This document shows, in pieces, positions 27,460 to 38,667 of a stretch of DNA of 52,984 bases. The DNA is from Synechococcus sp. UW140. GTDB lineage: Bacteria > Cyanobacteriota > Cyanobacteriia > PCC-6307 > Cyanobiaceae. Position 1 is the first letter of the stretch. Every line of letters begins with the position of its first letter. A program made the translations under genes and the position numbers. Under the pieces are notes generated by a model. The model made no database searches, had not been told where the DNA came from, and was given only the letters and a program-made list of their open reading frames with translations. The stretch lies in contig CAMCMT010000016.1 of NCBI GenBank assembly GCA_945875915.1, positions 1 to 52,984 of the forward strand, given 5' to 3'.

Positions 27460-28404
27460 ATGAATCGCCACCGGCAAGTGGAGACGCTGGCTCCTGCCCA
27501 GCAGCAGGCGCTGGCGGCCCTGCGCGAGCGCATCGCCAGCTATGGCCAGGTGCTGGTGGCCTATTCCGGCGGGGTGGACAGCGCCTTAGTGGCGGCGATC
27601 GCCGCCGAGCAGCTGGGCGAGCGGGCGGTGGCCGTGACCGGTATCTCTCCCGCTCTCGCTCCCCACCTGCGTAGCGAGGCCCAGCTCCAGGCCGCCTGGC
27701 TGGGTCTGGTCCACCGCGAGATCGCCACCGCCGAGCTGCAGGATCCGGCCTATGCCAGCAACCCGATCGACCGCTGCTACGCCTGCAAAAAGGAATTGCA
27801 TGGTCTACTCGCCGCTCTGGCAGAGGCCGAACGGGTCGGGCTTGCCGAGGCTGCCTGGGGTGAGCAGGTTGGTGAGGCCCTGGCTCCCACGGTGCTGGAT
27901 GGCGTCAACCTCGACGACCTTGGTGACCACCGCCCGGGCCTGCGGGCGGCCCAGGAGCGCGGCGTGGTCTCTCCCTTGGCTGAGCTGGGTATCGACAAGG
28001 CGGCGGTGCGGGCGATTTCCCGGGCCCTGGGCTTTCCCTGGTGGGATAAGCCGGCCCAGCCCTGCCTGGCCTCCCGTTTCCCCTATGGCGAGCCGATTTC
28101 GGCCACCCGGTTGCAGCGGGTGGCCGCCGCCGAGGACTGGCTACGGGCCCGGGGCCTGCCGGAGGTGCGGGTGCGCAGCCAGGGGGAGGCGGCCCGGATT
28201 GAGGTGCCGGCGGCCCTGATCGCCGGCCTGCTGGTCGATGGCGCCCGCGAACCCCTGGTGGCGGCTTTCCGCCAGCTGGGCTTCAGCGCCGTGAGCCTGG
28301 ATCTGGAGGGATTGGTGAGCGGCAAGCTCAACCGCGACCACCTCGAGGCCGCTAGTCGCGGGGAGGCCCAGGCGCCCACAAAAAAGGGGCCCTTGGGCCC
28401 CTAG
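27460..28404 (+). CDS. larE: ATP-dependent sacrificial sulfur transferase LarE
   Basis: A 314-residue PP-loop ATPase. It has the pyrophosphatase loop VAYSGGVDSALVAA (residues about 33-46), CYACKKEL, and KPAQPCLASRFPYG, where the Cys in CLASR lies where LarE carries its sulfur-donating Cys. LarE-type proteins sulfurate the nicotinate-derived precursor of the nickel pincer cofactor; no larB/larC is visible nearby. Its last codons form the stem of the speD terminator on the other strand. The final seven residues (KKGPLGP) thus reflect a hairpin rather than conserved protein. Confidence 0.82.
   Translation: MNRHRQVETLAPAQQQALAALRERIASYGQVLVAYSGGVDSALVAAIAAEQLGERAVAVTGISPALAPHLRSEAQLQAAWLGLVHREIATAELQDPAYASNPIDRCYACKKELHGLLAALAEAERVGLAEAAWGEQVGEALAPTVLDGVNLDDLGDHRPGLRAAQERGVVSPLAELGIDKAAVRAISRALGFPWWDKPAQPCLASRFPYGEPISATRLQRVAAAEDWLRARGLPEVRVRSQGEAARIEVPAALIAGLLVDGAREPLVAAFRQLGFSAVSLDLEGLVSGKLNRDHLEAASRGEAQAPTKKGPLGP
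28378..28402 (-). terminator. speD terminator embedded in the 3' end of larE
   Basis: A perfect 8-bp stem AGGGGCCC/GGGCCCCT (28385-28392 with 28395-28402) is followed on the minus strand by a run of T residues (28385-28380). It lies 28 bases beyond the speD stop and overlaps the last larE codons and the first base of its TAG stop. Confidence 0.8.
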
Positions 28405-28430
28405 CTCAGATCGCTTGATCGTCCTTGGCG

Positions 28431-28925
28431 TTAGTTGTGCCGGGCTGCGGCCGCAGCTACTACGGGAGCACGGTCGGCACCGGCCACTTCGCTGGGGGTT
28501 TCCCGCAGGAAACTCTTGAGCTTGAAGCGGGCGGCGTTGAGTTCTTCACTCAACACGGCGCAGGCCCGTTCAGGCATGGTGTGGTCGCCACAGGTGAACA
28601 CATCCACCGCGGCGTAGCCCGATTCGGGCCAGGTGTGAATCGAGATGTGCGATTCGGCGAGGAGGGCTAGGCCCGTGACTCCCTGCGGTTCAAACCGGTG
28701 GGTAATCAAGTTCAGGAGAGTGGCGCCAGCACGCTTGGCTGCTGTCGTGATGGCGGTCCTGAGAAAGGCTTCGTCATCGAGCTTTGCGGAATCGCAGTTG
28801 TAGAGCTCGAGAATGCAGTGTTTGCCCACCATGTCGGTGGCACTGAGGTTGGGATTGGGGCTTGGGGAGAAGGGGCTCGCAGCTCCGGTCCATCCCGGGT
28901 TGGGGTGGAGGCAGGCCTGGGTCAT
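28431..28925 (-). CDS. speD: S-adenosylmethionine decarboxylase proenzyme
   Basis: A 164-residue proenzyme of spermidine synthesis. Autocleavage within [13 protein letters not shown], between Glu and Ser, creates the pyruvoyl cofactor; the downstream Cys (VFTCGDH) is the conserved catalytic proton-donor region. The core starts at [12 protein letters not shown] (residue 31 onward). The first 30 residues are Pro/Ser-rich, and ATG at residue 32 is an alternative start. The C-terminal tail after about residue 140 is Ala-rich. Confidence 0.92.
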   Translation of the reverse strand: MTQACLHPNPGWTGAASPFSPSPNPNLSATDMVGKHCILELYNCDSAKLDDEAFLRTAITTAAKRAGATLLNLITHRFEPQGVTGLALLAESHISIHTWPESGYAAVDVFTCGDHTMPERACAVLSEELNAARFKLKSFLRETPSEVAGADRAPVVAAAAARHN

Positions 28926-28951
28926 CGAATCCAGTCAAACAGCATCCCATC

Positions 28952-30109
28952 TTAAGCACCGATTAAGCCCTTTTCGACCCGAATCACTTGGGATGTCTTG
29001 GACCAGTCATCGCTGAAGCTGCCCAGGTGGGTGGCGCTGACCAAGCATTGGTAGCCCTCCCCCTGGCCCACGGCTTCGAGGAGCAGCTGCTGGCGGGTGG
29101 GATCGAGTTCGGCCAGCACGTCATCAAGCAGCAGCAGGGGTGGTTCGCCCCAGAGTTGACGTATTAGTTCGAGTTCGGCCAGTTTCAGGGCCAACACCAG
29201 GCTGCGCTGCTGGCCGGCGGAGCCATAGCGCCGGGCCGGCTGGCCGCCCAGCTGCAGCTGGATTTCGTCCCGGTGGGGACCCACGCCGCATTGCCCCAGC
29301 CGTAGCTCGCTGTCCCGTTGCTGGCGCAGTTGCCAGGCCAGGGCCTCCCGCCAGGGGGCTTCGGCCTCCTCCCCCTCCAGCACCGTGCCGGGCTGGTAGT
29401 GCAAAAGCAGTTGTTCGTTGCCGCCGCTCAGGTGCCGTTGCCAGGCGGCTGCCAGGGGTTCGAGCCGGAGCAGGGCCCGCCGCCGCCGCCGGTGCAGGCG
29501 CGTGCCGATCAAGGCCATCTGCTGGTCAAAGGCATCGAGCAGGTCGGCTAGATGGGCGCCGCCCAGGCCGCGGCGCAGCAGCTGGGCCCGTTGACGCAGC
29601 AGGCGGCCATACCGGCTGAGCAGTTCGGCGTAGACCGGCTCCAGTTGCAGCACCACCCGGTCGAGCCATTGGCGCCGTAGGGCGGGTTCGCCCCGCACCA
29701 GCTCCAGATCCAGGGCGCTGAAGCCCACGCAGCGCAGGGGACCAACCAGATCCAGTTGGCGCTCGAGCAGCTTGCCGTTGCGGCGCGCCTGGCGGCCCCC
29801 CTGGCGCCGCAGTTCCAGCTCGAGCGCATCCCCCTGGCTGGCCCCCGCCCCCACCCCGGCCTCGCCCCTGCCCCCTGGGCCACCACCACAGAGCCCCCGC
29901 ACCAGGGCCGTGGCTTGGCCTTGCTGGATCAGGTCCCGGTCGCTGCTGCAGCGGTGCGAGCGCAGGCTGCCGAGCAGCTCTACCGCCTCGAGCAGGTTGG
30001 ATTTGCCCTCGCCATTGCTGCCGATCACGAGCAGGCGCGGCGCCTCGATCGCCAGGCTGAGCTGTCCGTAGTTGCGGAAGTGGTGCAGCTCCAGGCGATG
30101 CAGCCGAAT
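28952..30109 (-). CDS. recF: DNA replication and repair protein RecF, apparent ATT (or CTG) start
   Basis: A RecF ABC-type ATPase that loads RecA at gaps. Walker [13 protein letters not shown] and Walker [13 protein letters not shown] are intact. The first ATG/GTG/TTG-type start is GTG at 30028, directly before Walker A, which would delete the first beta strand and the conserved FRNY. The frame is open upstream to a TAA and encodes [16 protein letters not shown], a normal RecF N terminus. ATT at 30109 (385 residues) or CTG at 30103 are the only reasonable starts. An internal Gly/Ala-rich insert lies near residues 74-95. Confidence 0.85.
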   Translation of the reverse strand: MRLHRLELHHFRNYGQLSLAIEAPRLLVIGSNGEGKSNLLEAVELLGSLRSHRCSSDRDLIQQGQATALVRGLCGGGPGGRGEAGVGAGASQGDALELELRRQGGRQARRNGKLLERQLDLVGPLRCVGFSALDLELVRGEPALRRQWLDRVVLQLEPVYAELLSRYGRLLRQRAQLLRRGLGGAHLADLLDAFDQQMALIGTRLHRRRRRALLRLEPLAAAWQRHLSGGNEQLLLHYQPGTVLEGEEAEAPWREALAWQLRQQRDSELRLGQCGVGPHRDEIQLQLGGQPARRYGSAGQQRSLVLALKLAELELIRQLWGEPPLLLLDDVLAELDPTRQQLLLEAVGQGEGYQCLVSATHLGSFSDDWSKTSQVIRVEKGLIGA

Positions 30110-30195
30110 GGGTCTGGGGCCGTCTGCGGTTTAAGGTAAGCCCCTCGGTATGGCCCCAGGCTTGCCGTGCTGTGCAGGGCCTTGGGCTCTTGCAC

Positions 30196-30269
30196 GGGCA
30201 TGTAGCTCAGTTGGATAGAGCGTCAGATTCCGGTTCTGAATGTCGGGGGTTCGAGTCCCTCCATGCTCG
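30196..30269 (+). tRNA. tRNA-Arg (anticodon CCG)
   Basis: A 74-nt cloverleaf: acceptor arms GGGCATG and CATGCTC pair with one G-T, D-arm GCTCAGTTGGATAGAGC, anticodon stem TCAGA/TCTGA around loop TTCCGGT, and T arm GGGGGTTCGAGTCCCTC. The discriminator base is G and CCA is not encoded. Confidence 0.95.
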
Positions 30270-30334
30270 TTAAATCACAGCTAGGGAGCTTCAGGTTGGC
30301 ACTGACGATCAGGCCTTGCCCACCAAAGTTCCTT

Positions 30335-30811
30335 CTAGCCAAGCCGCAAGCCCATGGCCCGGATGCCACCGGGATCTAGGACAAATCCTTGCAGGGCCAA
30401 GGCTTTCACCGCTTCTGGCGGTGCTGAGAGCGAAATACTGCAGCCGGGCAGCTCCCGCCGCAGTCGCGTTAGGGCTGTGGCAATCAGCACCAGCACCACC
30501 TGGTCGCGGTGGGGATCGCCGGGATGGCCGCTGAGGTTCCAGAGATTGGCATTGAGGGCCAGGTCACTGGTGGCTCGCACGAAACCCACCAGCTCCCCGG
30601 CCGGATTGCGCACGCTGAGGTGCCAGATGCTGCGTTGCAGCGCCAGCTCCAGCCGCTCCGGCTTGCGGGGGGGGTCACCGCAGGCGAGGAGGAGGTCCTG
30701 CAGTTCCGAAGCGGCGGCTGGGTCGCCGCTCTCGATCCCGTAGCCCTGGGGCAGGGTTGGCGGAATGGGCTGGTTGCGGAAGGGGATCAAAAGGGATTGG
30801 ATCGTCTTCAA
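30335..30811 (-). CDS. GNAT-family N-acetyltransferase-like protein
   Basis: A 158-residue protein with a GNAT outline: [19 protein letters not shown] for the central strands, a basic [16 protein letters not shown] segment where acetyl-CoA-binding R/Q-x-x-G/A is expected, and a C-terminal [13 protein letters not shown]. Substrate unknown. Its start overlaps the ppc stop by 4 bases (ATGA), so it is the last gene of the trpE-gshA-ppc operon. Confidence 0.7.
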   Translation of the reverse strand: MKTIQSLLIPFRNQPIPPTLPQGYGIESGDPAAASELQDLLLACGDPPRKPERLELALQRSIWHLSVRNPAGELVGFVRATSDLALNANLWNLSGHPGDPHRDQVVLVLIATALTRLRRELPGCSISLSAPPEAVKALALQGFVLDPGGIRAMGLRLG

Positions 30812-33800
30812 CCGGTGTTGCGCATGCCGGCGGCGATGCCATTGATGGTGAGCAGGGCGCCGCGCAGCAGTTCGCTACGGCTATAGGTGCGGCCATCGTC
30901 ACCACTGTTGCTACTGGCCTCACTCATGGGCGGCTGGCGGTTTTGGTCGCGCAGGCGCCGCAGCAGGGCCACCTGCAGGAAGCCCAGGGGAATGATCGTG
31001 CGGTTGCGTAGATCCACCGACAATTGCAGGGCCGGGTCGCCATCGAGTAGGCGCCCGTGGCCACTGATCTTCAGCACCAGGTCGCGGGTCAACACGAATT
31101 CCGAGGCAATCACCTGGAAAATCGCCTCGAACGACTCCCGGTGGCTGGGCCTGCCCAGGGCCTGGACGTAGTGGTGGGCTAGGTCGAGATCCACCTTCGA
31201 GAGGGTCATCTCCACTTTGGAGATGAGCATGCGGAAGAAGGGCCAGCGCTGGTAGAGCCGCTGCAGCAGCTCTAGCTGTTCCGGATCGCGATCCAGTTCC
31301 TCCTGCAGGGCTGCTCCCACACCAAACCAGCTGGGCAACAGGAAACGGCTCTGGGTCCAGCCAAACACCCAGGGAATCGCCCGCAGGCTGGATAGGTCTT
31401 TAGCGCCACTCTTGCGACGGGCCGGCCGGCTGGAGATCTGCAGCTTGCTGATTTCCTCGATCGGGGTGACCTGCTGGAAGAAGGCCACCAGATCGGGGTT
31501 GTCGTGCACCAGGCTGCGGTAATGCTGGCGGGATCGGGCCGCCAGCCGCACCATCAGTTCGTTCCAACTGGGGGTGTCGTCCACATGGCTGGTCACCAAG
31601 CTGTTTTGTAACACCGCCGTGGTGACCGTTTCCAAGTTATAGAGCGCTAGCTCCGGCAGGGAATATTTGGAGGCGAGCACTTCGCCCTGCTCGGTGATCT
31701 TGATGCGGCCATTGAGGGTGCCGCTTGGTTGGGCCAGGATCGCCTGGTAGGCTGGCCCGCCGCCCCGGCCGACCGAGCCACCGCGGCCATGGAAGATGCG
31801 CAGGGCGACGTCATATTGGATCGCTAGTTGTTGCAGGGCAATCTGGGCCCGATGGATCTCCCAATTGCTCGATAGGAAGCCGGAATCTTTGTTGCTATCG
31901 GAATAACCGAGCATCAACTCCTGCAGGGGCTGGCCAGCCCCATTGCTACTGGCCAGGAGCTGGCGGTAAAAGGGTTCGTTGAACAGGCGCTCCATCACGG
32001 CCGGGGCAGCCTGGAGATCTTCTACGGTTTCAAATAGGGGCACCACCAATAGGTTGGAGTGCTGGGTTTTGGGATCGACCAGACCCGCTTCTTTGGCGAG
32101 CAGCAACACCTCCAGCAGGTCGGAGACCGTGTGGTTCATCGAGATGATGTAGGTGCGGCAGATGCGCGAGCCAAATTCCTGCTGCAGGCGCTGCAGCAGG
32201 CGAAACACATCGAGGGTTTCAGCCGTGGCCGCAGTCCAGCGGGCTGCGGCAGACACCAGGGGCCTCCTGGTCCGTAATTCCCCCAGCAACCAGGCGATGC
32301 GCTGCTGCTCATCCATCTCGCCGTAGGCCAGGGGGAGTTGCAGGTAGCGGCTCAGTTCGTCGAGGGCATCGCTGTGGCGAGTGCTCTCCTGGCGAATATC
32401 AAGGCTGGCCAGGGTGAAGCCGAAGATATGCACCTGGCTGACCAGCTTTTGTAGCGGTTCGCAGCTAAGGCCTGTGGCTTCGAGGCTATCGCCGATTAGT
32501 TCGAGGTCGTTGCGAAATTCAGCGACGGCGGTGTAGTGCAGGTCCTGGACCGGCTGGCTGCCGAGGATGCCGTCATCGGTGGAGGTGGAGCCATCAATCG
32601 GTGACTCCCAGCTGCTGGCGGCCAGTTGCTGGTTGCGCAGATGGGTGAGGCGCAGCCGCTCCAGGGTGTAGCTCAACTTGAGCCGGTAGGGCTCAAGCCG
32701 ATAGCGGGCGGCCCGCTCCTCGTAGATCTCCGGAAAGCGCAGCCGGTCCATCTCCAGGGATTCCAGCAGCGGCGCGCTCACCTGGCTCCACTGCATCGAA
32801 ATGCTGAGTTGATCCCTAAGCCCCTGCACGGCGCTGATGTAGCGCTCCAGCATCAACTTACGCTGGTAACAGGCGGTGCGCCAGGTGATCTCCGGTGTCA
32901 CCGAGGGGTTGCCATCCCGGTCGGAGCCCACCCAGGAGCCGAAGGTGCAGAAGGCATCCTGGGGCGGCACCACATCTGGATAGCTGGCCTGGAGGGCGCC
33001 ATGGATCCGTTGGACCAGCTGGGGCATGGCCTCAAAGAGCACCTGCTGGAAATAGTGAAGGGCGTAATCCACCTCATCCAGCACCGAGGGTTTGAACTGG
33101 TGCAGTTCATCGGTGCGCCACCACAACCGGATCTCCTCTTCCAGTTGCAGGCGCAGGCTGGGCCGATCGTCGAGGTTGAGCTGGTCGCTTTGCTGCAACT
33201 TCTGGATCAGAGCCGCCACCCGCCGCTGCTTATGGCGCACGGTGTGGCGCACGATTTCGGTGGGGTGGGCCGTGAACACCAGGCGGATGTCGAGTTCCCG
33301 CAGGAGTTGCTCGAGCTGGGCCGGCGGTAGCCCCAGACCCCGCAGGCGGGTGAACAGTTCCCGGAAGGTGGCGGGCTGGGTCTGGCTGGCCAGGGGCGGC
33401 ACGAACGGGTCACTCAGGCCGCTGGGGTGCTGGGCCTTGAGGCTGGCCAGGTAGCTGTCTTCCTCAATGTGCTGCTCAAGGATGTTGACCAGCTGGAAAT
33501 AGAGCGAAAAGGCCCGGGCGGCGGAGATGGCCTCGGCCAGGTCCATTTCCCGGATCAGTTGCACGATCGCGTCCGCCGCCACGGCCGTTTCGGTTGGGGC
33601 GCCGGGCCGGCGGTCGGCCGGGCCATCGCCGCCACTCAGCGCTTTGAGCCGAAGGAGCCGTTCGGCTTGCAGCGGTGGACACTCGCTGCGCAGCACGGTC
33701 TGCCAGAGGTCTTCTACCAGTTCCAAACGCTCGCCCAGCAGCTGGGTCACCTGGGGGGCCGGCTGGGGTTGGATGGATTTGGAGGCGGGCGCATCGTTGG

Positions 33801-33876
33801 CGCCGCCCGGAGTCTCGATGGCTGGCAGGGGCTGCCGCATGGGGGCCGAAGGGGCGCTCGAAGGTTCCATGATCAT
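30808..33876 (-). CDS. ppc: Phosphoenolpyruvate carboxylase
   Basis: A 1022-residue anaplerotic enzyme: phosphoenolpyruvate + bicarbonate to oxaloacetate. Catalytic signatures: [20 protein letters not shown] (His), [31 protein letters not shown] and the invariant C terminus ending MRNTG. ATG at 33876 overlaps the gshA stop as ATGA; ATG at 33870 is two codons later. The first 40 or so residues are Pro/Ala-rich and not part of the catalytic core. It is third in an operon with 4-base overlaps on both sides. Confidence 0.96.
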   Translation of the reverse strand: MIMEPSSAPSAPMRQPLPAIETPGGANDAPASKSIQPQPAPQVTQLLGERLELVEDLWQTVLRSECPPLQAERLLRLKALSGGDGPADRRPGAPTETAVAADAIVQLIREMDLAEAISAARAFSLYFQLVNILEQHIEEDSYLASLKAQHPSGLSDPFVPPLASQTQPATFRELFTRLRGLGLPPAQLEQLLRELDIRLVFTAHPTEIVRHTVRHKQRRVAALIQKLQQSDQLNLDDRPSLRLQLEEEIRLWWRTDELHQFKPSVLDEVDYALHYFQQVLFEAMPQLVQRIHGALQASYPDVVPPQDAFCTFGSWVGSDRDGNPSVTPEITWRTACYQRKLMLERYISAVQGLRDQLSISMQWSQVSAPLLESLEMDRLRFPEIYEERAARYRLEPYRLKLSYTLERLRLTHLRNQQLAASSWESPIDGSTSTDDGILGSQPVQDLHYTAVAEFRNDLELIGDSLEATGLSCEPLQKLVSQVHIFGFTLASLDIRQESTRHSDALDELSRYLQLPLAYGEMDEQQRIAWLLGELRTRRPLVSAAARWTAATAETLDVFRLLQRLQQEFGSRICRTYIISMNHTVSDLLEVLLLAKEAGLVDPKTQHSNLLVVPLFETVEDLQAAPAVMERLFNEPFYRQLLASSNGAGQPLQELMLGYSDSNKDSGFLSSNWEIHRAQIALQQLAIQYDVALRIFHGRGGSVGRGGGPAYQAILAQPSGTLNGRIKITEQGEVLASKYSLPELALYNLETVTTAVLQNSLVTSHVDDTPSWNELMVRLAARSRQHYRSLVHDNPDLVAFFQQVTPIEEISKLQISSRPARRKSGAKDLSSLRAIPWVFGWTQSRFLLPSWFGVGAALQEELDRDPEQLELLQRLYQRWPFFRMLISKVEMTLSKVDLDLAHHYVQALGRPSHRESFEAIFQVIASEFVLTRDLVLKISGHGRLLDGDPALQLSVDLRNRTIIPLGFLQVALLRRLRDQNRQPPMSEASSNSGDDGRTYSRSELLRGALLTINGIAAGMRNTG

Positions 33877-35026
33877 CCCAAAGGGCTGGGCGCGTCTGTC
33901 GCCAGTTGTGCGTTCAGCGCCTCTTCCCGCTGGGCCATGGCCTCGGCGCTGAGGGCCACGATCGTGGCAATCGGCATCCCCTGGGCCATGCGCTGCAGCC
34001 AGCGCATGGCCTGGTTGCCGCCGCTGAGCACCGCTTGGAGGGGCGCCAGGGTGGCGCTGAGGTTCAGCTCTTTCGCCAGGGGGGTAAGGGCTTCCAGATC
34101 CCGGCCGATCCAATCGGCGGCCAGGATCGGCTCGCCCGTACGCCAGTCGCGCAGGCTGGCCTGCAGGCTCGAGCGGGCTGCGGCCCGGTCATTGGCATCG
34201 GCCAGGTCCGCCAGCTCCTTGGGACTGAGCTGGCTTGCGATTTGGGGATCGTGCCCGGCGGGATCGGCCAGCAATTGATGGATGCGCAGTTCGCAGTAGG
34301 CGGTGATGGCCAGCAGCAAGGATGGATCGGTGATCAAATCGCAGATCCGCAGTTCGAGGCGATTGAGCCCATGGGGACGGTTGTCGCCGTTGGGCCGCAC
34401 CGAGGTCCAGAGGTGGCGCACGTTCTGCATGGCGCCGCTGGCCAGCTGCTCCTCCACCCAGGCGATGTAGTGGCCGTGGCTGCTGAATAGGGGCACCTCG
34501 GGAGGAGTGAGCGGGAACTGCAACCAGCGCTGGGAATGGGCCCCGGTGGCCACGCCATCGAGGAAGGGAGAGCTGGCGCTGAGCGCCAGCAGCAGCGCGG
34601 CTTCGCAGCGGATCAGCCGGCAGGCGGCAAAGAGGGCCTCCATGTCGGTGAGGCCCAGGTTGATGTGCACGCTGGCGGTCACCACCTGGGTGCCGTAGGT
34701 GGTTTCGATGTAGTCGTGGTAAGGGTTGTCCGGGTTGGAGCGCTCAAAGCGGTGGCTGTCCCCCAAGCTCAAGGTGCTGCCCGGCAGGATTGTTAAGCCC
34801 CGTTGCGCCAGCCAGGCCCGCAGGCGCCGGCGGGGTTCAAGGAGGAGCTCCAGCTGGCGCTGGTATCTGGCATCGGGGGCGGTGATGTATTCGAGGTTGC
34901 GGTGATCCGGCTCAGTCACAAAGCCGTCCAGGGCGGCTGCCGCCGCCGGCGAACAACCCACCACGGTGCCATCGGGGCGACCGGTGAAGAGCTCCACCTC
35001 AAATCCCTTCAGCAGCAGGTCGCCAC

Positions 35027-35030
<4 letters not shown>
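33873..35030 (-). CDS. gshA: Glutamate-cysteine ligase, cyanobacterial type
   Basis: A 385-residue enzyme for the first step of glutathione synthesis, of the cyanobacteria-specific GshA group. Conserved segments include [60 protein letters not shown] and [15 protein letters not shown]. Its ATG overlaps the trpE stop and its TGA overlaps the ppc ATG, each as ATGA. Confidence 0.9.
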
Positions 35031-36610
<1,580 letters not shown>

Positions 36611-36627
36611 CACGGCGAAGGGCAGGC

Positions 36628-36652
36628 AAAAAAAACGGGGCGCCTGGCCCCG
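36628..36652 (-). terminator. psaD terminator immediately upstream of trpE
   Basis: On the minus strand, CGGGGC (36652-36647) pairs with GCCCCG (36641-36636) around a 5-nt loop and is followed by eight T residues (36635-36628). It lies 40 bases past the psaD stop and 18 bases before the trpE ATG. Confidence 0.8.
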
Positions 36653-36691
36653 CCTTTATAGATGCAGCGGTGACCGCTTCAGGCCTGGAAC

Positions 36692-37123
36692 TCAGGAGTC
36701 GAAGGTGTTGCGACCGCTGAATTTGAGGTTGGCGGGGTTGGGGTTTTGGCCAATCCGGCGGGCATTGTGGCCGACCATGGTACGACCCTCGTTCACTTTC
36801 TCGGGGAACACACCATCTTTGGGGTGGAGGAATTCCGTGTCACCACCGGGGAAGATTCGGTAAATCTTGAAATCTTCGATGCGGGGCTTGAACTTGGTGC
36901 GCAGTTGGGTGCCTAGGGCCAGGCACTGTTCCTTGCGGGCGAAATACATGATGTTTTCGCCCTCGTTCATCTCGGCAGCCCCGCCGGTGGGCAGTTCGAA
37001 GACCTGGGCTTTGCTACTGGTCCAGGTGATGGCGTACTTCTCTTCCGTCTCAGCGGCGTTGAGGAGGCCGCCTGTGCTGCCGATGTACTTCGGGAGATGA
37101 CCGCTCAGCGCCGTTGCTGTCAT
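36692..37123 (-). CDS. psaD: Photosystem I reaction centre subunit II (PsaD)
   Basis: A 143-residue stromal/cytosolic-side subunit of photosystem I that docks ferredoxin. Recognised by [60 protein letters not shown] (residues about 87-106) and the conserved C terminus. Full length. It is monocistronic, to judge from the following terminator. Upstream, 158 bases separate it from the histidine-kinase gene and must hold its promoter. Confidence 0.97.
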   Translation of the reverse strand: MTATALSGHLPKYIGSTGGLLNAAETEEKYAITWTSSKAQVFELPTGGAAEMNEGENIMYFARKEQCLALGTQLRTKFKPRIEDFKIYRIFPGGDTEFLHPKDGVFPEKVNEGRTMVGHNARRIGQNPNPANLKFSGRNTFDS

Positions 37124-37281
37124 GGCTGTTCTAGAGGGGGAGTCGGCAGGCCGTTTCGAGCGGAAACTAGCACCGAGATCCGGGCCGTTTTGGCCAACGG
37201 GCTCCTCTCTTCACACCCGTCAACAAACGGCAAGTGGTCGCCCAGGCCCTGCCTTCGGCCCTTGCGGGTGCCAGCCTGTCG

Positions 37282-38667
37282 TTAGCCGGGGGCAAGGGGG
37301 AAGAACACGGTCAGGCCGCGGCCCGAGCCTTCCGTCAGCCGTCCCCCCAGGCTATGGAACAGGCGGGCGGTGGCTTGGCGGCTGAGTTGCAAGCTGCCGG
37401 TTTCGGGGTTCCAGCTCAGCACCGGCCCCACGGCCTGAGGGCTGCCTAGATCGCTGCCAAAGCCAGCGTCGAAGCGGGTGGCGCCGGCGGCGCCCAGGCC
37501 CAGCCGCAGGCGCGAACCGGCCGGTTCCAGGCTGATCACCAGGGTGGAGCCGGCCGTTAGCCGGCGGCTGTAGCGGTCCATCAGACCGCCCAGCATCGTT
37601 TCCAAGCGGCTCGGATCACTGAGCACCGGCGAGAGGTCGGCGCCGATCTCCAGCTGCAGTTCCAGGCCACGGCGCTGCAGCTGGTGGCGCCAAAGCGGTT
37701 CGAGCTGTTGCAACAGCTGGGCCAGGTCGGTGCGGGCCAGGGCCTGGGGCTTGGGGGCGGCCGGCTGACGTTGCAGTTCGGCCGCATGGAAGATCAGGCC
37801 GAAGCGGTCGATCTGTTCGCTGCATTCGCCATCGATTTGCTGCAGCCGTTGGCGCACCAGCTCGGTGAGGTCCTGGCGGCGCAGCAGGGAGCGGATCAGG
37901 GTGCGGATCGTCGCCAGGGGCGTGCGCACCTCATGGGTGAGGGCTTCGAGCAGGGCCAGTTCGCTGCTGGAGCCGCTGCGGCCCTCGTCGCTGCCGGCCC
38001 GGCGATGCACCAGGGGTTGGAGCGTCACGCTTGGGGCCATGGCGGCTAGCCGTTCGGCTAGGCGCGGCCAGAAGCTGGCGGCCAGGTTGCTGTCGCTTTC
38101 GAGACTGCCCAGGGCCTGCAGGGCCTGGCGCAGGCGCAACCCCTCCTCGGGGGCGCTGCGTTGCAAGCGCTCATCGAGCAGGGCCAGGGCCGCCGAAAGG
38201 CTGGCGGGGTCGGTGCGCACCAGTAGTTGACGTCCATCGGTTGGACCATGGAGGGCCATGGCGATCTGCAGGTGGGGCGTGATCACCAGCAGCAGGGGAT
38301 CGGTGCCATCGGCAGCGCCCAGCGGTAGGCGCGCAAAGCGGGCGGGGTCGTAGGCACCCGTCCTGTCTGGGGCTGGGGCTCGGCCGGGCAGCAGGGGCGG
38401 GGCCGGTTGCAGCAGGTTGCCGAGCTCTTCCGGAGCCCAGACCCAGCCCTGCAGATGGCGCAGCAGGTCCGGTTCATAGAGGGCTGGCAGGGGCGAGGCG
38501 AGCCATAGACCGCTGCGGGGCTGGAGCGGCAGCAGGAACTCCTCCTGCAGGCAGGCCAGGGCTGCCCACCACTGACGCCGGACGCTGTCCTCATCGCTGC
38601 GGCCCGGCGGCACCCCGCCTGCCAGCAGCTGCCTGAGGGCCTCCAGGCTGGGACCCTGGGGGTTCAT
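37282..38667 (-). CDS. Sensor histidine-kinase-like protein with degenerate ATP-binding domain
   Basis: A 461-residue soluble protein. The dimerisation/phosphoacceptor motif is clear: LEALTHEVRTPLATIRTLI, with His near residue 252. The C-terminal catalytic domain is atypical: where an N-box is expected it reads LMDRYSRRL without the Asn, and no DxGxG box is seen (GLGAAGATRFDAGFG instead). It may not bind ATP normally. No transmembrane segments; the N-terminal 240 residues are a likely sensory domain. It overlaps the mrp stop by 4 bases. Confidence 0.75.
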   Translation of the reverse strand: MNPQGPSLEALRQLLAGGVPPGRSDEDSVRRQWWAALACLQEEFLLPLQPRSGLWLASPLPALYEPDLLRHLQGWVWAPEELGNLLQPAPPLLPGRAPAPDRTGAYDPARFARLPLGAADGTDPLLLVITPHLQIAMALHGPTDGRQLLVRTDPASLSAALALLDERLQRSAPEEGLRLRQALQALGSLESDSNLAASFWPRLAERLAAMAPSVTLQPLVHRRAGSDEGRSGSSSELALLEALTHEVRTPLATIRTLIRSLLRRQDLTELVRQRLQQIDGECSEQIDRFGLIFHAAELQRQPAAPKPQALARTDLAQLLQQLEPLWRHQLQRRGLELQLEIGADLSPVLSDPSRLETMLGGLMDRYSRRLTAGSTLVISLEPAGSRLRLGLGAAGATRFDAGFGSDLGSPQAVGPVLSWNPETGSLQLSRQATARLFHSLGGRLTEGSGRGLTVFFPLAPG

